Source: Rhyzopertha dominica | Lineage: Eukaryota; Arthropoda; Insecta; Coleoptera; Bostrichidae | Direction: 5' to 3' | DNA length: 64,000 bases | NCBI GenBank assembly: GCA_025024175.1 | Contig: QCXZ01000064.1 | Coordinates: 24,920,286-24,984,285, forward strand | Shown: positions 43,001 through 53,121 of the stretch, in pieces | Numbering within the stretch: the stretch's first letter is position 1 | Layout of the letters: each line of letters begins with the position of its first letter | Notes under the pieces: model-generated | The model's input: only the letters and a program-made list of their open reading frames with translations | Told to the model about the DNA's origin: nothing | Database searches by the model: none | Translations under genes and position numbers: made by a program

Positions 43001-46000
43001 GGAGGACTCGTTAAAGTTTTGTTTTTATTTACTTGGTACGTTGTTGTTCAAACATAGACTGTGCAAGATTATGTGAAGGGATCTTCGGACAATTTACCAA
43101 AAATTGACTTACACATGATTGACGAATTTTACATGAATGGAAACTCGTGTGGCTAGATCGTTCGATTTTACGCAAATTAGGCGATTTTGCTATTTAAGGG
43201 TTGCGACTTGAATAAAATGATGTAATGGCAGCTGTAACTCAGGTTTAAACGAGTTAACCTACTTAATAAATAGTTGTTCCAGTTTTAATATCACTTGAAA
43301 TATGAACTTATCCTTCGGCTGCCATAAAATAAATTCTGTTTGCGATATATACGCTGCAAGTTATAATTTTAATATAATATATTTTACGTTTTAATATTTA
43401 CAACGAATCGCGTTTAACACATCCATTCGCGTGTAGGGTTTTATAATTCATAATTACGATTGCGAGTTTGGAATAAAATGGCAACGGTGCTGCGACTTCG
43501 GTTTCAGAAACTTCATTTCGGCGGACAGGAATGCCAGGATCAGAAAACAGTTACACCGCACCAAGCGCGCCAGGGAACGCTGACGTCAGAGATTCAAACT
43601 TTAAACATAAACAATCTTTTTTAAGCAGTAATTAAGCGTTTTGCGAAAAATAAAAAAACAGGGGTCTATTTTTTTCATGTAGATTCATATTCTGCAATAA
43701 AAAAGGGGGCAACAGGCCCATTATCCGCTTATCGACGCCTACGCGTTAGCCATTGCTCTGGTTGTGTTGCCCACGATGGTCTCCGGAACTCGTGGCTACG
43801 CTAACAATACATGTCATGTATTTCACAGTAATCCAAGACTTTCCATAAATCAGATATGTAAAAAGGAAAAAGCATAGGTTCTAAAAAAGAACCCTGAAGC
43901 GCACCAGAGACCATCAGTACAGAAATCGAGCATATTTGTTTAGGAAAAATTAAAAAATAGAGTTAGTTTAAGCTATGTTATTTGACTATTTTAAGACTTT
44001 TAAGAGATTGTAAATTTTTAAATAAATAAATAAATTGGTTTACTGGTTCAACTGGTCGAAGGACAGGATCAAAAAATAAGACGGTCATTGTTGGTTTGGT
44101 TTACAAGGCATTGCTTATGCAGCTAGTTGTGAATACTATAACTTACTCTTCTGTTACTTGTAATTTAGAATTGCAATCTGCAAACTGTAATTAACGTAAA
44201 TATTGTAATGTTCAACATTTAGCGTAAAATATATAAAAAGAATAAATAATGATACATTTAGCACTATAGATTGCTGAAACAGTTATTTTCGTAACAAGTA
44301 GGGAAAGCTACACTTTCCCGTATGCTACTGCCGTTGATCCGAATTATGCGACGCTGACAGTGACATGTGAGCAAAAATTCACGGTCAAGCTGCTTTTGTA
44401 TAGTTGAAATACTCTTAGTTTCAACCAAAGAAATATATGCACGTATTACGAAAATGGTCGTTTAAAAAAAATGAATAAGTAGCAACTGATTTACTGTTAA
44501 ACAGCCACAGTATGTCTCAAGAAAGGTTTCTACTACCACAAAGTAACTGTTTGGTAGACATTTGATAGAAACTCATTAAATTTTTTTTTATTGGTAAAAT
44601 TACACCAGATATCTGCAAAAAATCGTTGAATATGTTCGAATTCACCCTGCAGTATTATAAAATTTTACAATTTACTTTGAGCAAAAATTAAAATCAGATA
44701 GTGTATCAAAATATGTGTAATTCATTTAAATTTAGTATATTTTCAGGTGTGGGTAAAACAAGTATTCTTCAACAGTATGTCAACAAGATGTTTCGCCCCG
44801 GTTATTCGCCTACTATAGGGCTTTCGTTTGTAAATTGCAGAATAGAAATCGACAAGGACACCATTCTAAAACTTATGGTATGCCTTTTAATACGATAGGT
44901 ATTTTATGGTAAGAATTAAAACTTTTTTCTTTTTTTTGCGCTCATTCTTTTAGATTTGGGATACTGCAGGAGAAGAAAGATTTAAAAGCCTGATGCCTAT
45001 GTTCTACAGGGGGGCCACTGTGGCATTACTGATCTTCAGCATCGACAACCGCGATAGTTTCTTCAAGCTGAAGCGATGGTGTTCGGAGTTAAGGCGAATA
45101 GAAGGAGAACACGTAATAAAAGCAGTTTTAGGAAATAAAATAGATTTAAAGAGCTACAGGGAGGTCTGTTTATTAACAATGAGTGTAATAAAAAGGTAAT
45201 AGGGAAAATTTTGTAGGTGTCGCAAAATGAAGGNACAGAATATGCCAGAAGCTTNGACTGCAAGTACTTTGAATGTTCCGCTAAAGAGAATGTGGTAAGG
45301 CAATTTGTCTTGTTTGGACAGACCCAGTATAAACTGCGGAATTTACGAATTGCACACCCGCATTTGAAATTTAATGTAATATTAATATGAGAAACACGTA
45401 ATTATACATTTGCAGCAAGTTTTTTCTATTGTTAAATAATACAATAATGAAGTCGAACGCTTCTAAATATCAGTTTGTTTGGTGTATGCGCCTAAATACC
45501 AGCTAGAGCAAAGCTTCATTTTGTATATTTTTTTTGCAAAAATTTGAATCTGTTGAATGAAGTGTTTCATTATTCCTTGATAAATAATCCGATGTGCATT
45601 TCTAATATATGTGATATATTTTGATACCTTTCATTGTCAAATAGAACCATATGCATTTTATGTCATTTCGCATAAAAAACAATGTAAATGTATACAATTG
45701 GAAAAATGGTTATTTAAGACATGCATAAAATGATGTTATATACAGAAGTAGGCAAGCAATTTCATGTTCAATAATCAGTGATCAGTTAACTTTATCATTA
45801 CTTGAGATTGCACTAAGCACTTTGTCGAACATTAGCAATTCCAAAAGAATAACAGAAACGAGATTGTTATCAGTAGACAAGAAGTTATCATCTGTAGATT
45901 CCAACATTTTCTTTAGTGCCACTGGAATCTGCAGATGATTACTTTTTGTCCATTTATACTAGTAGAAGTTTTTGTTACTTTTGGAAATGTCTTGATTCAT

Positions 46001-46590
46001 GATATTCAACAAGTGCTTACTGCAGTCGGAAGGAACATAAAGTACCAGCAAGTTTAACCCACATTACACCCTCGAACAATTTTTTGAGACGCATATCGAT
46101 TGATTACACTTTGAACATTTGCTTGCGTACTTCTGTATGTAATTTTTTGAACGTCATTTGACATAATGGTTAAATTCTTAACAGGATGCGAATGACACAA
46201 AAAATACACATGATGACGTCATATATTCATTATAGCAAGAGTGCTGTTTCAATCCTCTAAAAATAATTCTCTTTTTAAACCTTAAGTTACCTGTTTCATT
46301 CTTCTTGTTCTGCCATGGTTTTTGCCTTGATATTGGTAATTTTTAACTTTGTTGTATTTTTTACATTTGTTGAAATAATGCAAAACTGTTTTTAGGGCAT
46401 AGCTGAAGTGTTTGATTATGTTACCGACGCACTTGTTAACCTGATTGCCGGTGACACCACCGGAACATTGAAAATATATGAAGGAGATAACGAAAATAAT
46501 ATGAGAATGTGTAAATCTGGAGATTTAAACAGAATTTGCGATGATGAGAAACCTGTTAAGAAAAAAAAGTGGTGGAAATGTTATTTTTAA
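40023..46590 (+). CDS. Divergent Rab-family small GTPase, copy 2 (five exons)
   Basis: Coding exons are 40023-40065, 44747-44877, 44954-45163, 45217-45294 and 46396-46590, with GT..AG borders and the same phases as copy 1, giving 218 residues. Motifs: P-loop GEASVGKTS, switch-I SPTIGLSF (closer to the Rab consensus than copy 1's PQTLGVSF), IWDTAGEERF, GNKIDL and ECSAK. It shares with copy 1 the Gln-to-Glu change in switch II and the WWKCYF end, preceded here by a VKKKK basic run that could help membrane binding. Exon 3 is 61 of 70 residues identical to copy 1. Two ambiguous bases lie in exon 4. Intron 1 (4.7 kb) holds gypsy and LINE fragments; intron 4 is 1.1 kb. The gene looks intact. It presumably acts in vesicle traffic, but the membrane and partners are unknown. 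Confidence 0.9.
41150..41880 (-). pseudogene. Gypsy-type LTR retrotransposon fragment (gag-protease)
   Basis: The minus-strand frame 41600-41863 reads LPTFVQFVLAAISDTLQDLR and TMADKIVEIEQ, the C-terminal gag segment of insect gypsy-group elements. A shifted frame gives SDPTTGIKFLRDPGSDVSII (41400-41480), the protease active-site region, with DTG altered to DPG. Further left are RRFFTWLFIVTDTKNAVIGD (41255-41320), the protease-to-RT segment. The frames are broken and the catalytic threonine is lost, so it is inactive. It lies antisense in intron 1 of Rab copy 2. Neither LTR is recognised. Confidence 0.78.
41881..43755. other. Remainder of Rab copy 2 intron 1, left part
   Basis: Sequence at 41880-42550 is somewhat GC-richer and may be the gag N-terminus and leader of the gypsy fragment, but no motif confirms it. 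Around 42840-43060 and 43450-43600 two more GC-rich blocks occur without recognisable coding content. Confidence 0.35.
43760..43935 (-). pseudogene. LINE reverse-transcriptase fragment
   Basis: On the minus strand VSGALQGSFLEPMLFPFYIS corresponds to the conserved GVPQGSVLGPLLF-type RT block of Jockey/I-group LINEs, followed by DLWKVLDYCEIHDMY. The fragment is short, has substitutions at conserved places, and ends in a stop. It is antisense in intron 1 of Rab copy 2. Confidence 0.65.
44747..45294 (+). CDS. Rab copy 2, exons 2-4
   Basis: Exons 44747-44877, 44954-45163 and 45217-45294 have exactly the lengths of copy 1 (131, 210, 78). Introns are 76 and 53 bases. The exon 3 donor is the less common GTCTGT. 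The end of exon 2 reads LKLM where copy 1 has LKLQ. Confidence 0.92.
45830..46165 (-). repeat. Dispersed repeat, copy B, in intron 4 of Rab copy 2
   Basis: Inverted relative to 13790-14160 and similarly diverged. The TAAGCACTTG and TATGTTCCTTCYGACTGCA blocks are the clearest. No coding content is recognised. Confidence 0.55.
46396..46590 (+). CDS. Rab copy 2, exon 5
   Basis: Begins GIAEVFDYVTDALVNL after TTTTTAG and ends KKKKWWKCYF and TAA. Confidence 0.9.
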   Translation, partial: GIAEVFDYVTDALVNLIAGDTTGTLKIYEGDNENNMRMCKSGDLNRICDDEKPVKKKKWWKCYF

Positions 46591-46743
46591 CATTATTAAA
46601 ATTCAAAATGGGTTAAGACTGATTGATAATGGAACAGCCAGCTGAGACAAAGCTTTTTGTTAATTATTACTGACCAGGTCAATAAAAGTAGGCATAACAT
46701 AACATGAGCCACTGGTTTCAGTTTACTGGTAGATACTTGCGGG

Positions 46744-46768
46744 TTAGGTCAGATCAGGTCAGGTCAGG
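46744..46768 (+). repeat. Interstitial telomere-like repeat, TTAGG/TCAGA/(TCAGG)3
   Basis: One TTAGG, one TCAGA and three TCAGG units in a row, three bases before the Penelope-like inverted repeat. It is the longest of the three runs in the window. Confidence 0.6.
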
Positions 46769-46771
46769 TGG

Positions 46772-47063
46772 TGCCGATTTCCTCTTCGCTGATGTTTCGC
46801 CCACTGCTGTGGTCAGCATCTTCGGAGCATCGTGGACATAATTGTCTCCGAGCCAATACAAACTACAAAATTGGTGGCGCCGCGTAAATACCCAGCGGCG
46901 GACTCGGCTCGGCCTGCCCCAGACGACCACGTAGGCACCCAGCGGCGGACGCCTGAGAGTCAGTTTGTGTTCGCTCGGAGACAATTACGCCCACGATGAA
47001 CTCGTCTCTGAAGATGCTCACCACAGCAGTGGACGAAACGTCAGCGAAGAGGGAATCGCTACG
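46772..47063. mobile_element. Penelope-like terminal inverted repeat with hammerhead-like motif
   Basis: The left arm (46772-46855) and right arm (46955-47063) are complementary: TCCTCTTCGCTGAYGTTTCG, CCACTGCTGTGGTSAGCATCTTC and ATAATTGTCTCCGAGC appear in both. The middle holds a direct repeat of ACCCAGCGGCGGAC (46899 and 46939 region). On the plus strand the right arm reads CTGAAGA (47008-47014), a CCAC/GTGG hairpin, then GAAAC (47035-47039) and GTC, a spacing like hammerhead ribozymes known in Penelope elements, though the stem next to CTGAAGA does not pair well. No protein is encoded; the open frames here are by-products. Confidence 0.6.
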
Positions 47064-47955
47064 ACCAAATCCAACTAACCCAGAAGTACCTACCAGTATG
47101 AACTCCGGTCGTGAAAGCCTTTCAGTTTGCCACATATAGGGTAGCGAATTAGTGCGTTAAATTTCCAGTGGCCCATATGTACCACACTTTAAATATTCTT
47201 TCGATTATACAGAGTGTTCGGTCTAACAGTAACGTCATACGAGTTTTTTTTTAATAGAACGCCTTGTATTTTTTAAGCCTGGTGAAGAATGCTTCCTCTT
47301 GTCAATATGTCAGAGAGAGCCTTGTCAAGTTAGAAAAAAAATGCATAAACCTGAAGTTACAAGCGTTATAGTCAAAATAGTCGCAGTAGGCGCGATAGAA
47401 ATTTGGAAAACAGTTTTTGACATTTTTAAGAGGACCGGAGCCAAGTCGTGATTGTGAAGGAATGGAAGATTATATGGGGTATTCTAATCAAGCTTCTTTA
47501 TTCAACCATATACAATTTCGTTTTTATTAAAGACAATAAACATTTCCTAAAGAAAGTTTCATCAAGCGTTGCAATTTCTTCGATTTTTATCAAGTTAGAT
47601 CTGGATTTTTTACAGAAATAGACAGTATATTAATTGTTATGTAGATCGCTTTTATTTTAGATTTAAGTCTATTATCTATGAAATGAATTTTGAGCTTCAC
47701 GTCATAAATTTAGAGCATATGGTTCAAATCTAGTAGAGGTTACATTTATTCAGTGGCGTGCTAATTAGCTTGCTATAAATTGTACATGATGTGTGTCGTT
47801 GGTTGTTAGCAAGCTCTGGATATTATACCCCACAATTTTGATTTTTAAACTTTTCCAATTCTTACGCTGTTCATTTGCTCACATTTTCAATACCTCTGAA
47901 ATCAGAGTCGCAGTCTTTATCGATTATTCGCACCCGTTCATACCAAGAGGAAATC
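47064..47955. other. Inserted DNA downstream of Rab copy 2, unassigned
   Basis: Part of a ~2.7-kb stretch (46.6-49.3 kb) that is absent from the matching place behind copy 1. No motif seen. Confidence 0.4.
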
Positions 47956-47959
47956 AGTT

Positions 47960-48370
47960 CCTTGGTATGCCGAACAAATGATTACCAGCATTCGGGGGTA
48001 CACGTGTTCACAAGGCCAACACATTTTCTTTGGCATTACCCTCTTCGCCAATGAGTATATCATAATATAGATTTGCTCAGCCTAGAGTACAAACGACAAT
48101 TAACGCGTTGTCTTACCTGCACCCAGATCAGCTTAATAGCATTGAATTGGCAGTGGTACGGCGGCAGGCGAAGCACCTTGTGGCCGTGCCCCCGAAAGTA
48201 CTCATCTACTATAATACATATTGCCTAACCGCATTATGGTTTTTGACCAATGCTACATAGCAGCTTGGCCTTAAGTTTAGTGTTGGCCACGAGGATACCA
48301 TGCATCTCCAACAACTCTTGGATCCTTGCCTTTGTCCATGCAGTAATTAAGTATTCCACCTTTTTGAAAT
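47960..48370 (-). pseudogene. DDE transposase C-terminal fragment (Tc1/mariner-like)
   Basis: Minus-strand translation gives RIQELLEMHGI near 48310, IIVDEYFRGHGHKVLRLPPY followed by HCQFNAIKLIWVQV near 48125-48210. This is the block with the last catalytic acidic residue; related transposases read LPPYHCxxNPIELIWxxVK, so the Glu is replaced by Lys here. The upstream catalytic part is absent. It is an inactive fragment. Confidence 0.68.
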
Positions 48371-49335
48371 ACCCAAGTTTCATTTTTAAAAACCAACTCT
48401 CGTTTGATGGGGGAAGTACGCCAACTTACACGTTCTTTTATTATAAGCTACACTTATTAAAGGATCAATAAAATGTTTAAATGTTTGCTAGACAATAAAA
48501 CAAACCACGAGGCAATCACTACAAACAATGCAACGCCATTGATGAAATGTCAGTGATGATGATATTCGCTTACAACATACGTTTGCACAGTACCTACGTC
48601 ATGGACCTTTAAACCATTAGAAAGAGCCAGAGAGAGTGAAACGGCCAACGCAACAGTAAAATTAATTGTCGGCGCTTGATTCGCGAAACCCTGACGTCAG
48701 CCTCAACATTCAGTTCGTCGACGTGTTTATCTCAAGGACCTACGCAGGATTTTATACTACAATTTTTATTCATTTTATCCATATAAATCAAATTAATTAA
48801 TACACGAAAGTAAATGCTCAAAATTATTTCCTCCTGCACTGATACACAGCCGTAGTTTCTTTTGAAATGACAATGATACGTTGCTTAACGTTTCGTTACT
48901 AATGTCGCTAAAAGCAACTCGCATTTTATTTTTTGTTGTCGGTTGTAGTCGGCAGCGTCCGGTCCCTATACTTCTTGATTCTTAATATAACCCCATAGAA
49001 GAGTCCATTTTTCAAAACTTGACACCAGGGTGGACCATGAATTGGTCCAACCCTTTTTATCAATCTTAGTAGAAATGCGATATTAAAGTAGTTAGGAATT
49101 ATCCTGTCCAGATGAGCAAGGCCGCCGACTTAAAATAACCATATTCTTAAAAATAATAGTTTTTCAAATTGTTCATGTGACCAATTGTTTCGTATAGGTT
49201 TCAAAATTTGACCACCGGAACCTTAAACATTCGCTCAACGCCAACGGGGGCAGACGAGAGTCATGTGGCATTATATTTCTTGAAAATCTTAGATATTGCA
49301 AGGTAGTCTCTAACAGATTATTTGTATATAATATA
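48371..49335. other. Inserted DNA, no gene seen
   Basis: No recognisable coding region. Sequence near 48540-48740 is less AT-rich and includes CTGACGTCAG, but nothing else supports a regulatory call. Confidence 0.4.
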
Positions 49336-49339
49336 ATCA

Positions 49340-50105
49340 AAAATTGACAATATATATTCTAGTGGTTAATCACAAGGACTTTTCAACTTCACTTCAACTT
49401 CATGACGAGTTCTCTAACTGTGACATAATATTCTTTAACTTTGTCAGAATGAATACAGTTAAACACTATACAATCAGAAGCTTTTTTAAAGTGTGGTACT
49501 TATTATCCAATTCAAAGCCCACCACACAATTTTTTAATATTTCATTTATCATGATGGCATTATACTTATTTATATTAAAGACATACCTTTGTGCTATGTA
49601 GATTTAGTTAATAACGCCAGGTTTGAATGTTACCAAGTTAGCATTTTTTAAACTTATTCAACAATAATTGATTTTAATTATTTTATTGTATTTAATATTT
49701 TTGTAAAGATTTTTTAAATAATAAAACTATGTTGATTAGAATATAATTATTTTTGCGTTGTTCTTTATATATCTTGAAACGCTGAAGTCATTGCAAACTT
49801 GTAATCGGGAAACTTTTGACTTGTCATGTGTAATGTATTTTGGGGTGTTTTTGTAATGAAACTTACAGCAAAAGTTTATATTTGATGTGGTGAAGTGTCC
49901 ACGTATTCTATTGGTTAAATTTATGAGTATTTATTATCATTACATTGTACGTTTAAATACAGGTCTGATATTAGTGGAATCAAGTGTTTTGTGCTTTTTA
50001 AATTATTTGAAATTATCATTAATACAATTTCTAAAAATAATAATTACTCATTGTTGGTACCTGTTCCATAATGCGGCCCAATTTTATATTGTTGACATCA
50101 ACGAG
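49340..50105 (+). other. 3' flank of Rab copy 2
   Basis: Matches the flank of copy 1 from 35240 on, in the same order and orientation. The distance from the stop codon is 2.75 kb here and about 60 bases there, because of the inserted elements. If this was the original 3' UTR, the copy 2 transcript must now end earlier or run through the insertion; AATAAA occurs at 46680. Confidence 0.55.
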
Positions 50106-50539
50106 TGCAACACATTTTACTGATATCATAATCTGCATGTTTATGTTTGATTTGAACCCCAGTTAGTTTCCACTGAGAACACAGTAATAATTGTTTCATT
50201 GTAGCAAGTATAATGCCTATTGCTTTAAATTAATTTAAAAAAAGTACCTGAATATCTTTATCAAGTTCTTAGAATTTTACATCAACAAAAACTGGAGTTT
50301 GGAACAAAATATTGACTAATATCGAAATTGTTTATATTCGTGTTTAACAAGTAATTTCGAATTTAGTGCACTTATTTTAGTTAAAAGTTGATATCAACAA
50401 AGACACATGATATTCAAGTTCAGATTTTGTTTTCGATATATTTGAATTTTGAAATAATATTTTAATAAAACTAGTATTTTGGTATATCGACTGAAAGTCT
50501 TCACAAATGATAAAACTAAATTAAAGTACAAGGTATCTC

Positions 50540-50770
50540 CTGAATGCGTCAAAACAAGCAATTAAGTTTGCCATAAATATCAATGGCACGTTGGCACGAT
50601 ATGTCAAGCTTCATTAAAACACGTATAGGCGCTTCAGAAACGCATAAATTGGCACCATTTTGTGTCACTAGTTTGGATTATATCTAAAACAGATTTTCCA
50701 GTTTCGTCACGCATATGTACCATATTATACATAATGCCACCAAGTCTGAAGCTATATTTTATATATGAAA
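50540..50770. repeat. Distal block of the segmental duplication (copy 2)
   Basis: The partner of 38075-38330. It is about 3.9 kb beyond the copy 2 stop, against 2.9 kb for copy 1. Confidence 0.75.
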
Positions 50771-52169
50771 CTAAGAAGCTTGTTGTCTTAAATGTCAAAT
50801 GGCAGTGAAAATAGGTCCATTTTATCTTTGTTTTGGATTTGTGTCAAATATTTGTTAGTTATGTTGTACATGCTAGTTAAATGCTCGAACATGTTTGAAT
50901 TATTGATAAAAATATTTAAGTAAATACACAGTTGGTCACTAGAGTTGAATACAAGATTTCTTTGTGGGACAAACTTTCTACAAAAAAAAACACGCACAAA
51001 AGCATCCTATTGCGACATGAAAAACTCATTGTTATCCTTGAATAAACTAATTAATTGGTTCTAGTGGAATAGCTGTTCGTTATCGAGTAGTAGTTGGTAG
51101 GTAGGTGAACTTACTTCCCTCTCTATATATGATAAAATACACATGAGAAGGTAGCAAATTTTGTTTTCCAGAAATCAGAAACGACCTTCTTGAAGGCTTC
51201 TTCGTTGTTTTTGTTGCCGAATATCTTTCGTCTACTTATCGTTATATTAAGTAGCTTTCTATACGATCCACTCAGCTCTAGTCAAACCAACTCTATATGA
51301 CATAGCATTTAAAAAAAAACAGTAATTAGTTTGATTGTATACACTGGATTACAACAACAACTCATACAGCAGCTTCACATTTACAAATGCATGTTTTCGC
51401 AAATTCCTCAAATTTTACCCATTGATTTAAATATATGTAACGTGCACCCGCAATAAATTATGCTGTAAAAAACAATATACAAAATTCTCAATGACTGTCA
51501 AGTGGTCCTTGTAAATAGGTACTGGTTATCAGGACCTAAACAGTTGTCTGTTTCTGCAACCTACCTACTATGCACCACAGGTGGTCATAAATATACTTTC
51601 GAAAATAAACCAAAAAGAAATGGGCTTTTATTATTGACTCTTAGCAAAAGATGAAAATATTTTTCAGTATTTAGTGACAACAAATTTAGAAACAGAAACA
51701 GTTTCTTGTGAGAAAATGTAAAATATACTCAAACTAAAAATTTTCGACGTGCTTTTCCAATCCTGTTAACATGAAACACCAATAAACATGAAATGAAAGA
51801 AGAGCTTGATATAACATATTATGTTTTCACTTCATTTAAGAAGTAACTCATTAAAATAGATCTGTTCTGTTATGAAACATAGACAAAGAAATAAACGAAA
51901 AGCTCTGGAACAAACTCTTCCCAAGATATTATCAAGTTTTAATGAAGTCACCAAATTATTACCTCGAAATTAATTAGCAAGAGATTTTTGTTAATACCTG
52001 TTACGTTAGAGAAGAGAGTACCCTATACAATTGGATATTTGCCATGTATTTATATTTTATTAAATTGCATATTAGTAGGTAGCATCTAATCCACAAAACA
52101 GCTGTGTCAGCTTATAAATTCGAAAAAATGGATCGTAAGGGATATTTTTAATATTAAAAATGTGAATAT
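50771..52169. other. AT-rich intergenic DNA
   Basis: No gene, RNA or transposon recognised; a 69-codon minus-strand frame at 50788-50997 has no motif. Confidence 0.45.
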
Positions 52170-53121
52170 TTAAAGGGACCGCCAAAACGCAAACATATTG
52201 GCCGTGACGTCAGGTGTCTTGTAAATGGCCGCTTGTTTACATCTGGGGTCAGCGCGTCACGCATCAGCCTCTGCCAGTCAATTTATCAGTTTGTTGTTTG
52301 CGTTATTTTGTGAAATACTTAGGAGTTATGACTTCTGAAGGCATGCTCGTTGTTATGGAACGTAACAGCAAAAGCAACAGCGTAAGTGAACTTTTTATCA
52401 AATTAACGTAGCATCGATAATATGATCACAGTGGGTTGTTGGAAACATACTATTTGTAAACATAAAAATGTAAGAATCAAAATGTACACTAAACTTGACA
52501 TTTACTTTAGAGGTCAGAATAAATATAAATTGGCATTTATTTTCGGGGCTCATGGGGCTCGTTTCCGGTCTGTTTAACAGTCGAATATATGAAGAACAAC
52601 GTTGTTATTATAACAGTTTCCTCTATCAACTTAAATCGCATTTAATTTTTCATATCCTCTTCAAGCTATAACAAAATAGAAACTGAATGGTAAACACTTA
52701 TAACCCCAAAAACAATAATAAAACTTACAGTAAGAATTAAGATAATCTTCGCAACAGAAAAACAAACTTTGCGGTTTCGGCATATCACGTCTAGGGGCAT
52801 TAAACAACTTTTTCATACGTTGATAATCTCGAATAATGGTTACAAAAATTTTGTTAGCTGTACTGACTGAAGTACTTCTATAACCATGTACAAAAACAAC
52901 ACTTGTATTGTTTTGCATACATAATAGATGCTTGTAAAACTACACAAATCACTTTTTGGTGCGACCTGTTACACCGTCCTTTCAATAAACACCACACAAA
53001 AGCTTTTCCAATACAAGAATGATACTACACCATTAAACAGCACGCTCTTCGGTAATGTTTACATGACATTTGACGTCACGAGTTGAATAACCTTGGATAG
53101 AAGCGTTTTGGCGGTGACTCC
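52170..53121 (-). mobile_element. THAP-type DNA transposon, internally deleted
   Basis: Terminal inverted repeats GACCGCCAAAACGC (52177-52190) and the complement of GCGTTTTGGCGGTGAC (53103-53118) are followed on both sides by TGACGTCA (52205-52212 and 53071-53078) and a TGTCWTGTAAA block. A minus-strand frame, 52661-52918, reads RSTSVSTANKIFVTI, MKKLFNAPRRDMPKP and SLFFCCEDYL, a degenerate THAP zinc finger; the first cysteines are replaced and CEDHF is CEDYL. The left flank has TTAA and the right CTAA, consistent with a TTAA-targeting Kolobok-like element, but this is inference. No catalytic domain remains. Confidence 0.6.

Noticed and set aside
46754..47135. Two minus-strand frames of 76 and 90 codons
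   Set aside because: They cross both arms of the Penelope-like inverted repeat and reflect its GC-rich composition.
52214..52411. Plus-strand start MTSEGMLVVMERNSKSNS at 52328 followed by a good GTAAGT donor, as a possible first exon
   Set aside because: It lies inside the THAP-type element between its terminal repeats, has no recognisable motif and no matching second exon in the following 11 kb.
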